Assembly: GCA_008080565.1 (NCBI GenBank)
Contig: VIKE01000008.1
Location: forward strand, 115,709 to 179,708
Direction: 5' to 3'
Source: Rhodocyclaceae bacterium
GTDB taxonomy: Bacteria; Pseudomonadota; Gammaproteobacteria; Burkholderiales; Rhodocyclaceae
Length of the DNA stretch: 64,000 nt
Part shown: positions 25,372 to 33,920 of the stretch, one piece after another
Numbering within the stretch: the stretch's first letter is position 1
Layout of the letters: each line of letters opens with the position of its first letter
Translations under genes and position numbers: made by a program
The notes under the pieces: model-generated
The model's database searches: none
What the model saw: the letters and a program-made list of their open reading frames with translations, nothing else
What the model was told of the DNA's origin: nothing

Positions 25372-26141
25372 GTACTTATGGAAAACTGATCGGCGCCTCG
25401 CTCGGCCCCGGTGACCCTGAACTGATTACCCGCCGCGCCTGGGCCGTGCTGCAATCCGGCGCGCGCTGGCTGTATCCGGTGAAGAAGGCCGAGGAATCGT
25501 CCTACGCGCTGTCCATCGTCGAACGCGGTGGTTTGCCGATTCCCGCCGATGCGGTTGAGCTCGTTTTCCCGATGACGCGCGATGCCGACATCCTCGCCAA
25601 GGCCTGGAGCCGCGCCGCCGTGCAAACCGTCGAACTACTGGCGCAAGGCCGCGATCTGGTCTTCCTCGTCGAAGGTGATGCCTCGACCTTCGCCACTTTC
25701 GGCCACCTTGCCCGCGTTGTTCGCGAGCTGGTTCCTGATGTGGAAGTCGAGACCATCCCCGGCGTCTCCTCCTTCGCTGCTGCCGCAGCGACTACCGGCG
25801 TCACGCTGGCCGAAGAAGACGAAACCTTCGCCATCATCCCCGCCGCTTATGGCGTCGAGATCATCGACCATCTGCTCGACGAATTCGACACACTGGCCCT
25901 GCTCAAGGTGAAGCCGCTGGTCGACGAAGTGGTTGAACTGCTCGAGCGGCGCGAACTGCTCACCACCTCGGTGTTCATCGAAAAAGTCGGTTCGCCGGAA
26001 GAACGCATCGTGCGCGATGTGGCCAGCCTGAAAGGCGAAAAGGTCAATTACCTGTCGCTGATGCTGGTGCAAAACCCCAAGCGCGTGCGTGGCGAATTGC
26101 GCCGCGGCTGCCGCAAACGCAAGGAAGCGGTTGATTCGTAG
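25368..26141 (+). CDS. cobI: precorrin-2/cobalt-factor-II C20-methyltransferase
   Basis: 257 residues from ATG 25368 (MSTYGKLIGASLGPGDPELITRRAWAVL). The family P-loop GASLGPGDPELIT, LVFLVEGDASTFATFGHL and VETIPGVSSFAAAAATTGVTLAEEDETFAIIP identify CobI/CbiL. It adds the C20 methyl group. In this cluster the substrate should be cobalt-factor II, making CbiL the functionally apt name. A 55-base gap with AT-rich sequence separates it from cbiG. Confidence 0.95.
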   Translation: MSTYGKLIGASLGPGDPELITRRAWAVLQSGARWLYPVKKAEESSYALSIVERGGLPIPADAVELVFPMTRDADILAKAWSRAAVQTVELLAQGRDLVFLVEGDASTFATFGHLARVVRELVPDVEVETIPGVSSFAAAAATTGVTLAEEDETFAIIPAAYGVEIIDHLLDEFDTLALLKVKPLVDEVVELLERRELLTTSVFIEKVGSPEERIVRDVASLKGEKVNYLSLMLVQNPKRVRGELRRGCRKRKEAVDS

Positions 26142-26196
26142 ATTGTTACGGTCAACCGGAAAAAACACCCAAAATTAAAAAACGGACCCCAAGCCC

Positions 26197-27252
26197 ATGA
26201 AAATCGCAGTCGTTTCGATCACCAAACACGGCATCGCGCTGGCTAGCAAAGTCGTCGCCGCCCTGCCCGGCGCCCAGTTATTCACGCCGGAAAAATTCCG
26301 CAACGAAGCCGAAGCCGCCGCCCCAGGTGCCGCCCATTGCTACGAAGGCAAGGTCGGCGATCAGGTGCCGGCCCTGTTCGCCGCATTTGACGGCATTGTC
26401 GCCATCGTCTCGCTCGGCGCCGTCGTCCGCCTGATCGCGCCGCATCTCGGCAACAAGGAAACCGATCCGGCGGTCGTCGTCATCGATGAGGCCGGAAAAT
26501 TCGTCATCCCCATGCTTTCCGGCCACCTCGGCGGCGCCAATGGACTGGCCGGCCATCTCGCCACGGCACTCGGCGCGACGCCGGTGTTGACCACCGCTTC
26601 CGACGCCCGGCAAACGCTGGCCGTCGATCTGCTCGGCCGCGAACTGGGCTGGAAGTTCGAGGCGACCCACGACGAAATCGTTCGCTGCAGCGCCGCCGTG
26701 GTCAATGACGAAGCCGTCGCGCTGGTCCAGGAAGCTGGCAGCGATAACTGGTGGAGCGGCCACGCCAATGGCCGCAGTGGCCCGCTGGCCGCCAATATCC
26801 AGCGCTTTACACGGCTGGAAGAAGTGGACAGCGACAAGTTCGCCGCCGAACGCCGCATGAGAATCGCCCTTGGCCTCGGCTGTGACCGCGGCACGCCGGC
26901 GGCAAGCATTGCCCAATGCATCACTGAGGCGCTGACCGCTTGCGGCGCATCGCTCGCGGATGTTGAGGCAACGGCCAGCATCGACCTCAAGGCCAATGAA
27001 GTCGGGCTGCTCCAAGTCATTCACGAAAATGGCTGGGCCTGTACCTTCTACCCGGCGGCGGCGCTGGCTGCGGTCGACGTACCCAACCCGTCGGAAACCG
27101 TCCGCAAATTCACCGGCACGCCGTCGGTATCGGAAGCGGCGGCCCTGCTCGCGGCCAATGCCGACCCGTCCCACCTGATCATCGAAAAACACAAGTTGCG
27201 CGGCCCGGATGGGCGCAACGCCACTGTCTCCATTGCAAGGATGCCCCTATGA
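26197..27252 (+). CDS. cbiG: cobalt-precorrin-5A hydrolase CbiG
   Basis: 351 residues with the three CbiG parts: the N-terminal domain (MKIAVVSITKHGIALASKV, FDGIVAIVSLGAVVRLIAPHLGNKETDPAVVVIDEAGKFVIPMLSGHLGGAN), a linker region, and the C-terminal domain beginning RIALGLGCDRGTP (about 222). It opens the lactone and releases the C20-derived two-carbon fragment as acetaldehyde in the anaerobic pathway. The gene ends in ATGA with cobJ. As with CbiD, its presence marks the cobalt-early route. Confidence 0.95.
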   Translation: MKIAVVSITKHGIALASKVVAALPGAQLFTPEKFRNEAEAAAPGAAHCYEGKVGDQVPALFAAFDGIVAIVSLGAVVRLIAPHLGNKETDPAVVVIDEAGKFVIPMLSGHLGGANGLAGHLATALGATPVLTTASDARQTLAVDLLGRELGWKFEATHDEIVRCSAAVVNDEAVALVQEAGSDNWWSGHANGRSGPLAANIQRFTRLEEVDSDKFAAERRMRIALGLGCDRGTPAASIAQCITEALTACGASLADVEATASIDLKANEVGLLQVIHENGWACTFYPAAALAAVDVPNPSETVRKFTGTPSVSEAAALLAANADPSHLIIEKHKLRGPDGRNATVSIARMPL

Positions 27253-28235
27253 ACGCCCCAGAAGCCATCAAGAAAACCGGAAAAATCATGCTTGTCGGCC
27301 TTGGCCCGGGCAGCAACGACCACCTGACCGCCCGCGCCCGCGCCGCGATTGCCGAAGCCGACACGATCATCGGCTACGTCACCTACATCCGCCTGGTCGC
27401 CGATCTGGTGGTTGGCAAGGAAGTCATCAAGAAGTCGATGACCGAAGAGTTGGACCGCGCCATTGAATCGCTCGATCGTGCCCGCCAGGGCAAGAAAGTA
27501 GCGCTGATTTCGTCCGGCGATGCCGGGGTTTATGGCATGGCCGGGCCGACCTTCGAGGTGCTGTTCCAAGCTGGCTGGACGCCGGATTCGGATATCGAGG
27601 TCGAGATCATCCCCGGTGCCTCCGCCATCAACACCTGCGCCGCACTGGTCGGCGCGCCGCTGACCCACGACTTCTGTGCCATTTCGCTGTCCGACCTGCT
27701 GACCCCGTGGCCGACCATCGCCCGTCGGCTTGACGCCGTGGCCTATGCCGATTTCGTCGTCGCGCTCTACAACCCGAAGAGCGGCCGCCGGACGCAGCAG
27801 ATCGTCGAAGCGCAGCGCCTGTTCCTGCGCCACCGCGACCCGCAAACGCCTGTCGCCATCGTCAAGTCCGGCTATCGCCCGAAGCAGCGCATTGAATTCA
27901 CGACGCTGGAGAAAATGAACGAATGCGACATAGGCATGCTGTCCACGGTGCTGATCGGCAATTCCAACACCTTCGTCAAGCATGGCCTGATGGTGACGCC
28001 GCGCGGCTACGCCAACAAGTACGCCGTTGAAGATGGCGAGCGCAACACGCACGATGGCGAACAGGCCGGCCGTTCGCTGTCCACCGGCCTCAATGGCTGG
28101 ATGGCGAGCATTCAGGCCAGCGGCAAAAGCGCCGCCGAACTGGCAGTTTTGCATCGCCTGCCAGAAGACTACATCGCCGCAGTTCTTCTCGCCGAAGTGC
28201 CAGAGGAAGGCGAAGCCAACGAAATCGAAGCCTGA
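27249..28235 (+). CDS. cobJ: precorrin-3B/cobalt-factor-III C17-methyltransferase with C-terminal extension
   Basis: 328 residues, longer than the ~240-250 of the CobJ/CbiH core. Core motifs are KIMLVGLGPGSNDHLTARARAAI, VALISSGDAGVYGMAGPTFEVL, IEVEIIPGASAINTCAALVGAPLTHDFCAISLSDLLTPW and VVALYNPKSGRRTQQI. The final ~75 residues (from about TPRGYANKY to the acidic end) lie beyond the usual methyltransferase fold and have no cysteine cluster. The enzyme methylates C17 and contracts the ring. It is the last gene before the second riboswitch. Confidence 0.94.
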   Translation: MNAPEAIKKTGKIMLVGLGPGSNDHLTARARAAIAEADTIIGYVTYIRLVADLVVGKEVIKKSMTEELDRAIESLDRARQGKKVALISSGDAGVYGMAGPTFEVLFQAGWTPDSDIEVEIIPGASAINTCAALVGAPLTHDFCAISLSDLLTPWPTIARRLDAVAYADFVVALYNPKSGRRTQQIVEAQRLFLRHRDPQTPVAIVKSGYRPKQRIEFTTLEKMNECDIGMLSTVLIGNSNTFVKHGLMVTPRGYANKYAVEDGERNTHDGEQAGRSLSTGLNGWMASIQASGKSAAELAVLHRLPEDYIAAVLLAEVPEEGEANEIEA

Positions 28236-28296
28236 CTTATTTGCATCAGCCACCGTCCGGCGTGGTTTTTCCAAAGAGTAAGGCCGGACAAAACGC

Positions 28297-28475
28297 AACA
28301 GGTGTCTTTGGTTCGATCATCGACCAAAGGTGAAACGGGAACGGGGTGCGCAGCACGTGATGCTGCTAATCCCCGGCTGCCCCCGCAACGGTAAGCGAGC
28401 GCGGGCGCGTCACAAGGCCACTGGGTAAAACCGGGAAGGCGACGCGTCAAGACTTGCGAGCCCGGAGACCGGCCA
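28297..28475 (+). promoter_or_regulatory. cobalamin riboswitch ahead of the TonB-dependent receptor
   Basis: Conserved elements in order: ACAGGTGTCTTTGG, AAAGGTGAAACGGGAA, GGTGCGCAGCACG, CGGCTGCCCCCGCAACGGTAAG, GGCCACTGGG, CCGGGAAGGCG and the B12 box GCGAGCCCGGAGACCGGCC. It begins about 60 bases after the cobJ stop and ends ~135 bases before the receptor start, so it may work as both a regulator and an operon boundary. B12 should repress the receptor. Confidence 0.93.
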
Positions 28476-28612
28476 GTTGCTTTCGTGCCAGCCACCCATT
28501 GGCTGGCAACTGCAATTGACTGTCTGCGGGGTTGCGGATGTCTGCGAAAAACCATGCCTGGGGGCGTGGGCCGCAGCATTCCTGGCGGACGGTCAAATTC
28601 TGGAGTTTGACC

Positions 28613-30706
28613 ATGAAACATCAGCTGTTTGTCCCATCACTAATTGCCCTTGCCCTGAGCGGCCTGAGCACCAGTTACGCCGCCGGCGTTCCCACCCTGC
28701 ACGAAGTCACCGTCAGCGGCGGCGCCCATGACCTGACCGGTGTTGCTGATTCGGCTACCGAAGGCACGGTCACCGGAAAACAATTGGCTAACCGCCCCCT
28801 GCTTCGCCCCGCCGAGGTTCTTGAAACCGTTCCCGGGATGATCGTTACTCAGCACTCGGGCGATGGCAAAGCCAACCAGTATTTCCTGCGCGGCTTCAAT
28901 CTCGATCACGGCAGCGACTTTTCCACGCAACTGATGGGTATGCCGGTCAATATGGTCAGCCACGCACATGGTCAGGGCTATATGGACCTCAATTTCCTGA
29001 TTCCTGAACTGGTCGACATTTTGAAATACCGCAAGGGCGCCTATGCCGCCGAAGATGGCGATTTTGCGACCACCGGCAGCGCCCGCATCGACTATCTGCG
29101 CCAGCTTGAGAAGAGTTTTGTCGACCTCAGCCTCGGCCAGAATATTTACCGTCGGCTGCTGGCGGCGGGCGGTCACAGCTATGGCGAGATCAACGTATTG
29201 GGCGCCATCGAGGTTGTTGGCAACGATGGCCCGTGGGATCAGCCGGAAAACCTCAAGAAGCACAACGGCGTGCTGCGCCTGACTTCAGGCTCTGCCGCCA
29301 ATGGTTTTTCCATCACCGGCATGGCCTATCAGGCCGACTGGACGGCGACCGAACACGTGCCGGAACGCGCCATTATCAACGGCGAGATCGGCCGTTACGG
29401 TGCCCTCTCTGCCAACGACGGTGGCAAGACGCACCGTTATAGTCTGTCCGGTGATTGGGTGAAGACCGATGCGCAAGGGGCCAGCAAGTTCAGCCTTTAT
29501 GTCATCGATTACGGCCTCAATCTGTTCTCGGCGCCTTCCGGCTACATCAGCGCTCCCCAGGGCGGTCAGCATGAACAGGCTGATGAGCGCACGGTTTGGG
29601 GTGGCCAGGCCAGCCGTAGCTGGTTGCTCGGGCCGAACTGGCAAGACACTGAACTGACCGCCGGGCTGCAATTGCGCCACGACCGGATCAGCAGCGTTGG
29701 CCTCTACAACACGGAAAACCGGCGGCAGACCAACACGGTACGCGAAGACCGCATCAACGAAACCGCCATCGCTGCCTTCTTCGATGCCCGCACGCAATGG
29801 ACGGATTGGCTACGCACCAACCTCGGCCTGCGCCGCGACCAGATTACGGCCAAAGCCACCACCCTCGGCGGCCAGTACAACATAGACAATGGCGGCACGG
29901 TTGATGCCGGGCAGACCAGCCCCAAGCTCGGTGTTGTCTTCGGCCCCTTCAATCTGCTCGGCCAGACCGAGTTTTATGCCAACTGGGGCCACGGTTTCCA
30001 CAGTAACGATGTGCGCGGCGCCACGGCACGCAGCAACCCGCAGGATGGTAGCGCCGCCGAGGCCGTACCGCTGATCGTCAAGGCTAAGGGCAGCGAACTC
30101 GGCATGCGCACCACGCCGCTGAAGGGCTGGAATAGTAGCCTTTCACTCTGGCAGATGGAACTGGCCTCAGAACTGGTTTTCATCGGCGACGAAGGGATTA
30201 GCGGACCGAAAGGTGCCTCGCAGCGCCACGGTGTCGAATGGTCCAACTACATCACCCCGGCTGATGGCTGGATCATCGACGCCGATCTGGCCTGGTCGCA
30301 GGCGCGTTTCAAGGAGGCCAACCCGGATAATGGCGGTCGCCATGTGCCAAACGCCATTCCGCTCACCGGCTCGATGGCCGTTACCGCTGATCGTGGTGGC
30401 ACGTGGTTCGGTGGCCTGCGCCTGCGTTACCTCGGCGCCTATGCGCTGGAAGAAACTGGCGAACAGAAATCGACTGCCTTCTGGATGATCAACCTGAAAG
30501 CCGGCTACCGCTTCAGCCCCAAATTGCAAGTGTCGCTTGATGTGCTCAATCTCTTCGACAAAAAGGCCAACGACATTGAATACTGGGGCGGTGCCTGTAC
30601 CCGTAACGAAACACTGGGCGGCGCGTGTGGTGGTGGTATCGACGGCAAGTTGGTGCACCCGTTGGAGCCACGCACTATACGCGTCGGTTTACGGATTGGC
30701 TTCTGA
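28613..30706 (+). CDS. TonB-dependent outer-membrane receptor under B12 control
   Basis: 697 residues from ATG 28613 (GGAG upstream); the track's earlier start runs into the leader. It has a signal peptide (PSLIALALSGLSTSYAA), plug domain (LLRPAEVLETVPGMIVTQHSGDGKANQYFLRGFNLDHGSDFSTQLMGMPVNM), a beta-barrel and a terminal GLRIGF ending in Phe. A TonB box-like HEVTVSG follows the signal sequence. It is not closely BtuB-like in the parts I can compare, but the riboswitch and neighbouring cobalamin operon make a corrinoid or cobalt-chelate the likely substrate. Confidence 0.9.
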   Translation: MKHQLFVPSLIALALSGLSTSYAAGVPTLHEVTVSGGAHDLTGVADSATEGTVTGKQLANRPLLRPAEVLETVPGMIVTQHSGDGKANQYFLRGFNLDHGSDFSTQLMGMPVNMVSHAHGQGYMDLNFLIPELVDILKYRKGAYAAEDGDFATTGSARIDYLRQLEKSFVDLSLGQNIYRRLLAAGGHSYGEINVLGAIEVVGNDGPWDQPENLKKHNGVLRLTSGSAANGFSITGMAYQADWTATEHVPERAIINGEIGRYGALSANDGGKTHRYSLSGDWVKTDAQGASKFSLYVIDYGLNLFSAPSGYISAPQGGQHEQADERTVWGGQASRSWLLGPNWQDTELTAGLQLRHDRISSVGLYNTENRRQTNTVREDRINETAIAAFFDARTQWTDWLRTNLGLRRDQITAKATTLGGQYNIDNGGTVDAGQTSPKLGVVFGPFNLLGQTEFYANWGHGFHSNDVRGATARSNPQDGSAAEAVPLIVKAKGSELGMRTTPLKGWNSSLSLWQMELASELVFIGDEGISGPKGASQRHGVEWSNYITPADGWIIDADLAWSQARFKEANPDNGGRHVPNAIPLTGSMAVTADRGGTWFGGLRLRYLGAYALEETGEQKSTAFWMINLKAGYRFSPKLQVSLDVLNLFDKKANDIEYWGGACTRNETLGGACGGGIDGKLVHPLEPRTIRVGLRIGF

Positions 30707-31215
30707 AAAAATTATGGAATTTACAGAATCAATACATTTTTCAAACGATTTTTCTGGCCAATATCTACAACTGCGGAGTGTCAGGTTTTAGTTCAGAAAA
30801 GAGCCGTTTACTCAGGGAAAATTTTCCATGAATGAATGAATGAATGACTCTTCATGGCCGGACTGACACAGATACTTTCTTGGCGATCCGTATGAAATTC
30901 GTCTTTTGCGGCACACAATCGAAAATGAATCACGAAAATCAAATATCCGATTTTATTCACTGGGTCGCTCCAGCATGACGCGATAGTTAACCTGGCGCAT
31001 GCGCCATTCCTCAAGCGACAGCATCAATCAGCCCTTGAGTATGGCAAGACCATTACCCTTCAAGCTTTTCCGCAAATGCTATTGCCATTACCTGCCCATT
31101 CTAAATAGACTGCCCCTTGCTCTGACCAGGCTGGCGTGCCGGATCGCTCACGAAGGTTTCCGTCTCCAATGTCTGACGCTCGCATCCCAACAGGGGCCAA
31201 CTGGAGAACAGGATC
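30707..31215 (+). other. gene-free region between receptor and flhD-like gene
   Basis: About 510 AT-rich bases with no credible ORF. It contains the (ATGA)5 repeat described separately and is a junction between the cobalamin block and the second ICE block. It presumably holds the promoter of the activator genes; none could be assigned confidently. Confidence 0.45.
30826..30857. repeat. (ATGA)5 tetranucleotide repeat inside a CCATGAA/TTCATGG hairpin
   Basis: Five perfect ATGA units (30828-30847) followed by CTC and a TTCATGG that pairs with the CCATGAA at the repeat's start. Simple tetranucleotide repeats can change length by slippage. No gene reads through it convincingly. Confidence 0.7.
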
Positions 31216-31515
31216 ATGGGTCATGTGACGCTCACCGATGTCGAATGGATCAACCTGAATGTGCTTGCCGTCATTCGCGCCGGTCTACAACATGATCGGG
31301 CTTCAACCTGTTGCAAATTCGCACTCGACACAAAACTTGCCGACTACCTCAATGGCTTGAGCCTTGATGAGTTGTGGTCCCTTGTGCTCCATGTCGGCGA
31401 CACGACCCTGTTCCCGCCGCGTGCAGATCTGGTGACGCTGCTAAATACGCCGCGAGCCCTGGCAGGCCCCATGGCCATCATTCATCCGTCCGCACCAATG
31501 GAAATTCGGCGCTAG
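31216..31515 (+). CDS. FlhD-like transcriptional activator subunit of an ICE
   Basis: 99 residues. INLNVLAVIRAGLQHDRASTCCKFALDTKLADYLNGLSLDELWSLVLHVGDTTLFPPR aligns by eye with the FlhD core ([25 protein letters not shown]...[20 protein letters not shown]). FlhD-like subunits such as SetD/AcaD pair with an FlhC-like partner to switch on conjugation genes in SXT/R391 ICEs and IncA/C plasmids. The FlhC-like gene starts 10 bases downstream and relaxase/coupling genes follow, so this is a candidate master activator rather than a flagellar regulator. Confidence 0.78.
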   Translation: MGHVTLTDVEWINLNVLAVIRAGLQHDRASTCCKFALDTKLADYLNGLSLDELWSLVLHVGDTTLFPPRADLVTLLNTPRALAGPMAIIHPSAPMEIRR

Positions 31516-31525
31516 GAAGACTCTC

Positions 31526-32166
31526 ATGTTGACCCGAGGCGACCGGCATTTGCACGCGATGCAACAGGCGAAGCAATTGGCTGCACTCGGCGCCCGCTTG
31601 AAAACGATTCACATCATGACCGGCATGCCACCGCGCCAGGTGCAGAGCCTTTTCTTCCCCGATGCACACACAATTCCCCGTGGTCGAGCCCCGGACTCGG
31701 CCGAGTGGTACCACGGCGCCAACCTCATATTGCGCACCGATGCCTGCCTCTCATTGGCGCCAAGTACCACCAGTTGCGCAGCCATGGCCTCACCGCCGCG
31801 GAAGCCTTGATCCTGGCTTATCGAGCCTATCAGTCGGTCACCCAAGCACCTTACCGGATCAGCCTGGACCGGGCTTTCAACCTTATCTCCTACGTCGACG
31901 GCATCTGGCTGGCCAGCGCACCAACGCTGACCGTCCTGACTTGTCCGGGCTGCGGTTGCGAGTTCATCGCAGCAGTCGGCACCACCCTCCACCCAGGCGA
32001 CGCCTGCCCCTTCTGTAAACTGCTTGAGCGATTTCACGTCGACCACCGCATCCAGGCATCTTATCCGGCCCGCCCACCCATCGATATGACCGCGCGCCAA
32101 CTGGGCATGCTCGCCCTCTTCCACAAGCTAAGCCCTGGTGCCGACGGCGATAACCCCACTGAATAA
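31526..32166 (+). pseudogene. FlhC-like activator subunit, frameshifted
   Basis: The N-terminal part reads MLTRGDRHLHAMQQAKQLAALGARLKTIHIMTGMPPRQVQSLFFPD...LILRTDACL from ATG 31526. Near 31741-31755 the coding potential moves to the -1 frame, continuing LIGAKYHQLRSHGLTAAEALILAYRAYQSV and the FlhC zinc site TCPGCGCEF...ACPFCKL to TGA at 32166. The join restores a normal ~210-residue FlhC. A single missing base explains it; sequencing error or true inactivation are both possible. If real, the FlhD/FlhC complex would not form and transfer genes could be silent. Confidence 0.75.
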
Positions 32167-32192
32167 GCGCCGTTTCACCACGACAAGCAAAG

Positions 32193-33920
32193 TTGTTGAC
32201 CGAAGAATGGGGCACTTTACCTCCCGTGCAACAGCGCTATGCAGCCATGGCCGTAACACCAATCCCTGTCAGTTCCTACCCTGCCTCCGACCCGGGCTTT
32301 GCCGCCCTGTCAATCGATGAACTGCTGACCAGCGAAGCAGACCTGATCACGCGCATCAAGCTATGCTACGGCGCTGACCGAGAGAGTTTCGAGCGTGACG
32401 TGCTGACGCTGGTCCGGCGTTACGCCGCCTGCGTGCATCTGCTGCCGGCAACCCCCGACAATTACTTCAGCAAACCCGGCGGTCTGCTGCGACTCGGCCT
32501 CGAGACTGCCTTCTTCAGTCTGCAGGGCACCGATGCACACATCTTTTCGGGACGTATGAGCATCTCGGCACGTCGGCAGTTGGAGCCGCGCTGGCGCCAT
32601 GCAACATTCATCGCAGGGTTGTGCTGCGAACTGCATCGTTTGCTGAGTCATGTCATCGTCACCGATACCGTCGGAGAAGCGTGGCCAGCCTTCCTGCTAC
32701 CCTTGTCTGACTGGCTGGCGGACAGAGGCGCGGAGCGATATTTTCTGCGCTGGCGACCACAGGCCGTCGAGGCGCGGGGGCTGGGGCTGTTTGCACTGCC
32801 CCATGTAGTGTCCCCGGCGGTTATGGCCGATCTCTCCGAAGGCAACACGGTGATCGTGCCCCACTTGCTGGCCAGCATCAGCGGCATTCCGAGTTATCGC
32901 GAGCACAATATCCTCGACGAACTGGTCCGCCGCTCGCTGGCTCTGGTCATCGACCGCAACCTCGCTGCCAGTGCCGACCGCTACGGCTCACCGCAATACG
33001 GTTCGCATCTAGAACGCTATCTGGTCGATGCCTTGCGGCGACTGGCCAGCGGCAATTCGGCCTGGGTGCCCAATCGCGAGAAGTCTCGCCTGTGGTTCGG
33101 GCAAGACGGGCTATTCCTGATCTGGCCCGGCGCTGCAGAGGATATCCAGAAGCTGCTTGAGGCTGACCAATTGGCCGGCATTCCCAAGGCACCGGAAACA
33201 ATACTGGAACTACTGCTGGCCGCTGGCGTGTTCGAGGCGGCGAACGGTCGATCGACCTGGCAAATCAGGCCACCAGGTACCAAGACCCCTTTGGAAGCCG
33301 TCAAACTCTCGGCCCCTGGCATCCTTCTCACGGGTGTCGATCCCGCCCCCGTGGCCTTACCCGATACGCTGGAATGCAAGTTGCAACCTGCCCCTGACGC
33401 AAGCGCGCCGCGGACAACAGCCTCCGAACCTCCACCCTCCCTCATCAGTAGCAGTTCCCAGTTATCGCTGATACCCCAACCCGAGCCGCCCGCCGTAAAC
33501 GAAGCGCACATGGCATCAGGCGAGGAAATATCTCTCACTCAGACATTGGAGCCCATTTCGGCACCACTCCCCACAAGTTTCGCCTTACATGCCCCCTTGC
33601 GCCTGAACCCTGTCGTGCGTGACGCCCTGAGCAATGCCATTCGCACACTCAACGACGGCCAAGGTCCGGCCATGGTGTGTACCGTCGCCCAGGGCGTGTT
33701 CGTGCCTCTGGATGAGTTCGTCCGGCGCGGCGTCCAACCCTCTCTCGCCATGCGTACGCTCGCCGAAACGAACATGCTGGTGAAGCAGGGCCGCAACGGT
33801 CCGCCGACCCTGTCGCGCGAATTCAACGGCATCGTCACCATCGGCATCGTGCTCGACCCGCGTTACGTAAGTGGCCTTGATCTGACCGCTTTTGCTGCGC
33901 CAGCAGCGGAGCAAAGCTGA
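32193..33920 (+). CDS. traI: MobH-type (TraI_2) conjugative relaxase
   Basis: Up to 575 residues; the start is uncertain (TTG 32193/32196 or ATG 32247). The TraI_2 signature is HLLPATPDNYFSKPGGLLRLGLETAFFSLQ...LEPRWRHATFIAGLCCELHR, followed by WPAFLLPLSDWL and RYFLRWRP. The middle is Pro/Ser-rich (about 390-450). The C-terminal ~110 residues (PLRLNPVVRDALSNAIRTL...PTLSREFNGIVTIGIVLDP) form the DUF1528-like winged domain seen in this family. It nicks oriT to begin transfer. It is contiguous with traD. The CELHR variant of the metal site deserves comparison with relatives. Confidence 0.85.
   Translation: MLTEEWGTLPPVQQRYAAMAVTPIPVSSYPASDPGFAALSIDELLTSEADLITRIKLCYGADRESFERDVLTLVRRYAACVHLLPATPDNYFSKPGGLLRLGLETAFFSLQGTDAHIFSGRMSISARRQLEPRWRHATFIAGLCCELHRLLSHVIVTDTVGEAWPAFLLPLSDWLADRGAERYFLRWRPQAVEARGLGLFALPHVVSPAVMADLSEGNTVIVPHLLASISGIPSYREHNILDELVRRSLALVIDRNLAASADRYGSPQYGSHLERYLVDALRRLASGNSAWVPNREKSRLWFGQDGLFLIWPGAAEDIQKLLEADQLAGIPKAPETILELLLAAGVFEAANGRSTWQIRPPGTKTPLEAVKLSAPGILLTGVDPAPVALPDTLECKLQPAPDASAPRTTASEPPPSLISSSSQLSLIPQPEPPAVNEAHMASGEEISLTQTLEPISAPLPTSFALHAPLRLNPVVRDALSNAIRTLNDGQGPAMVCTVAQGVFVPLDEFVRRGVQPSLAMRTLAETNMLVKQGRNGPPTLSREFNGIVTIGIVLDPRYVSGLDLTAFAAPAAEQS

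Noticed and set aside
31741-31755. Programmed -1 frameshifting in the FlhC-like gene
   Set aside because: No typical X XXY YYZ slippery heptamer or following pseudoknot was seen; FlhC homologues are not known to use recoding.
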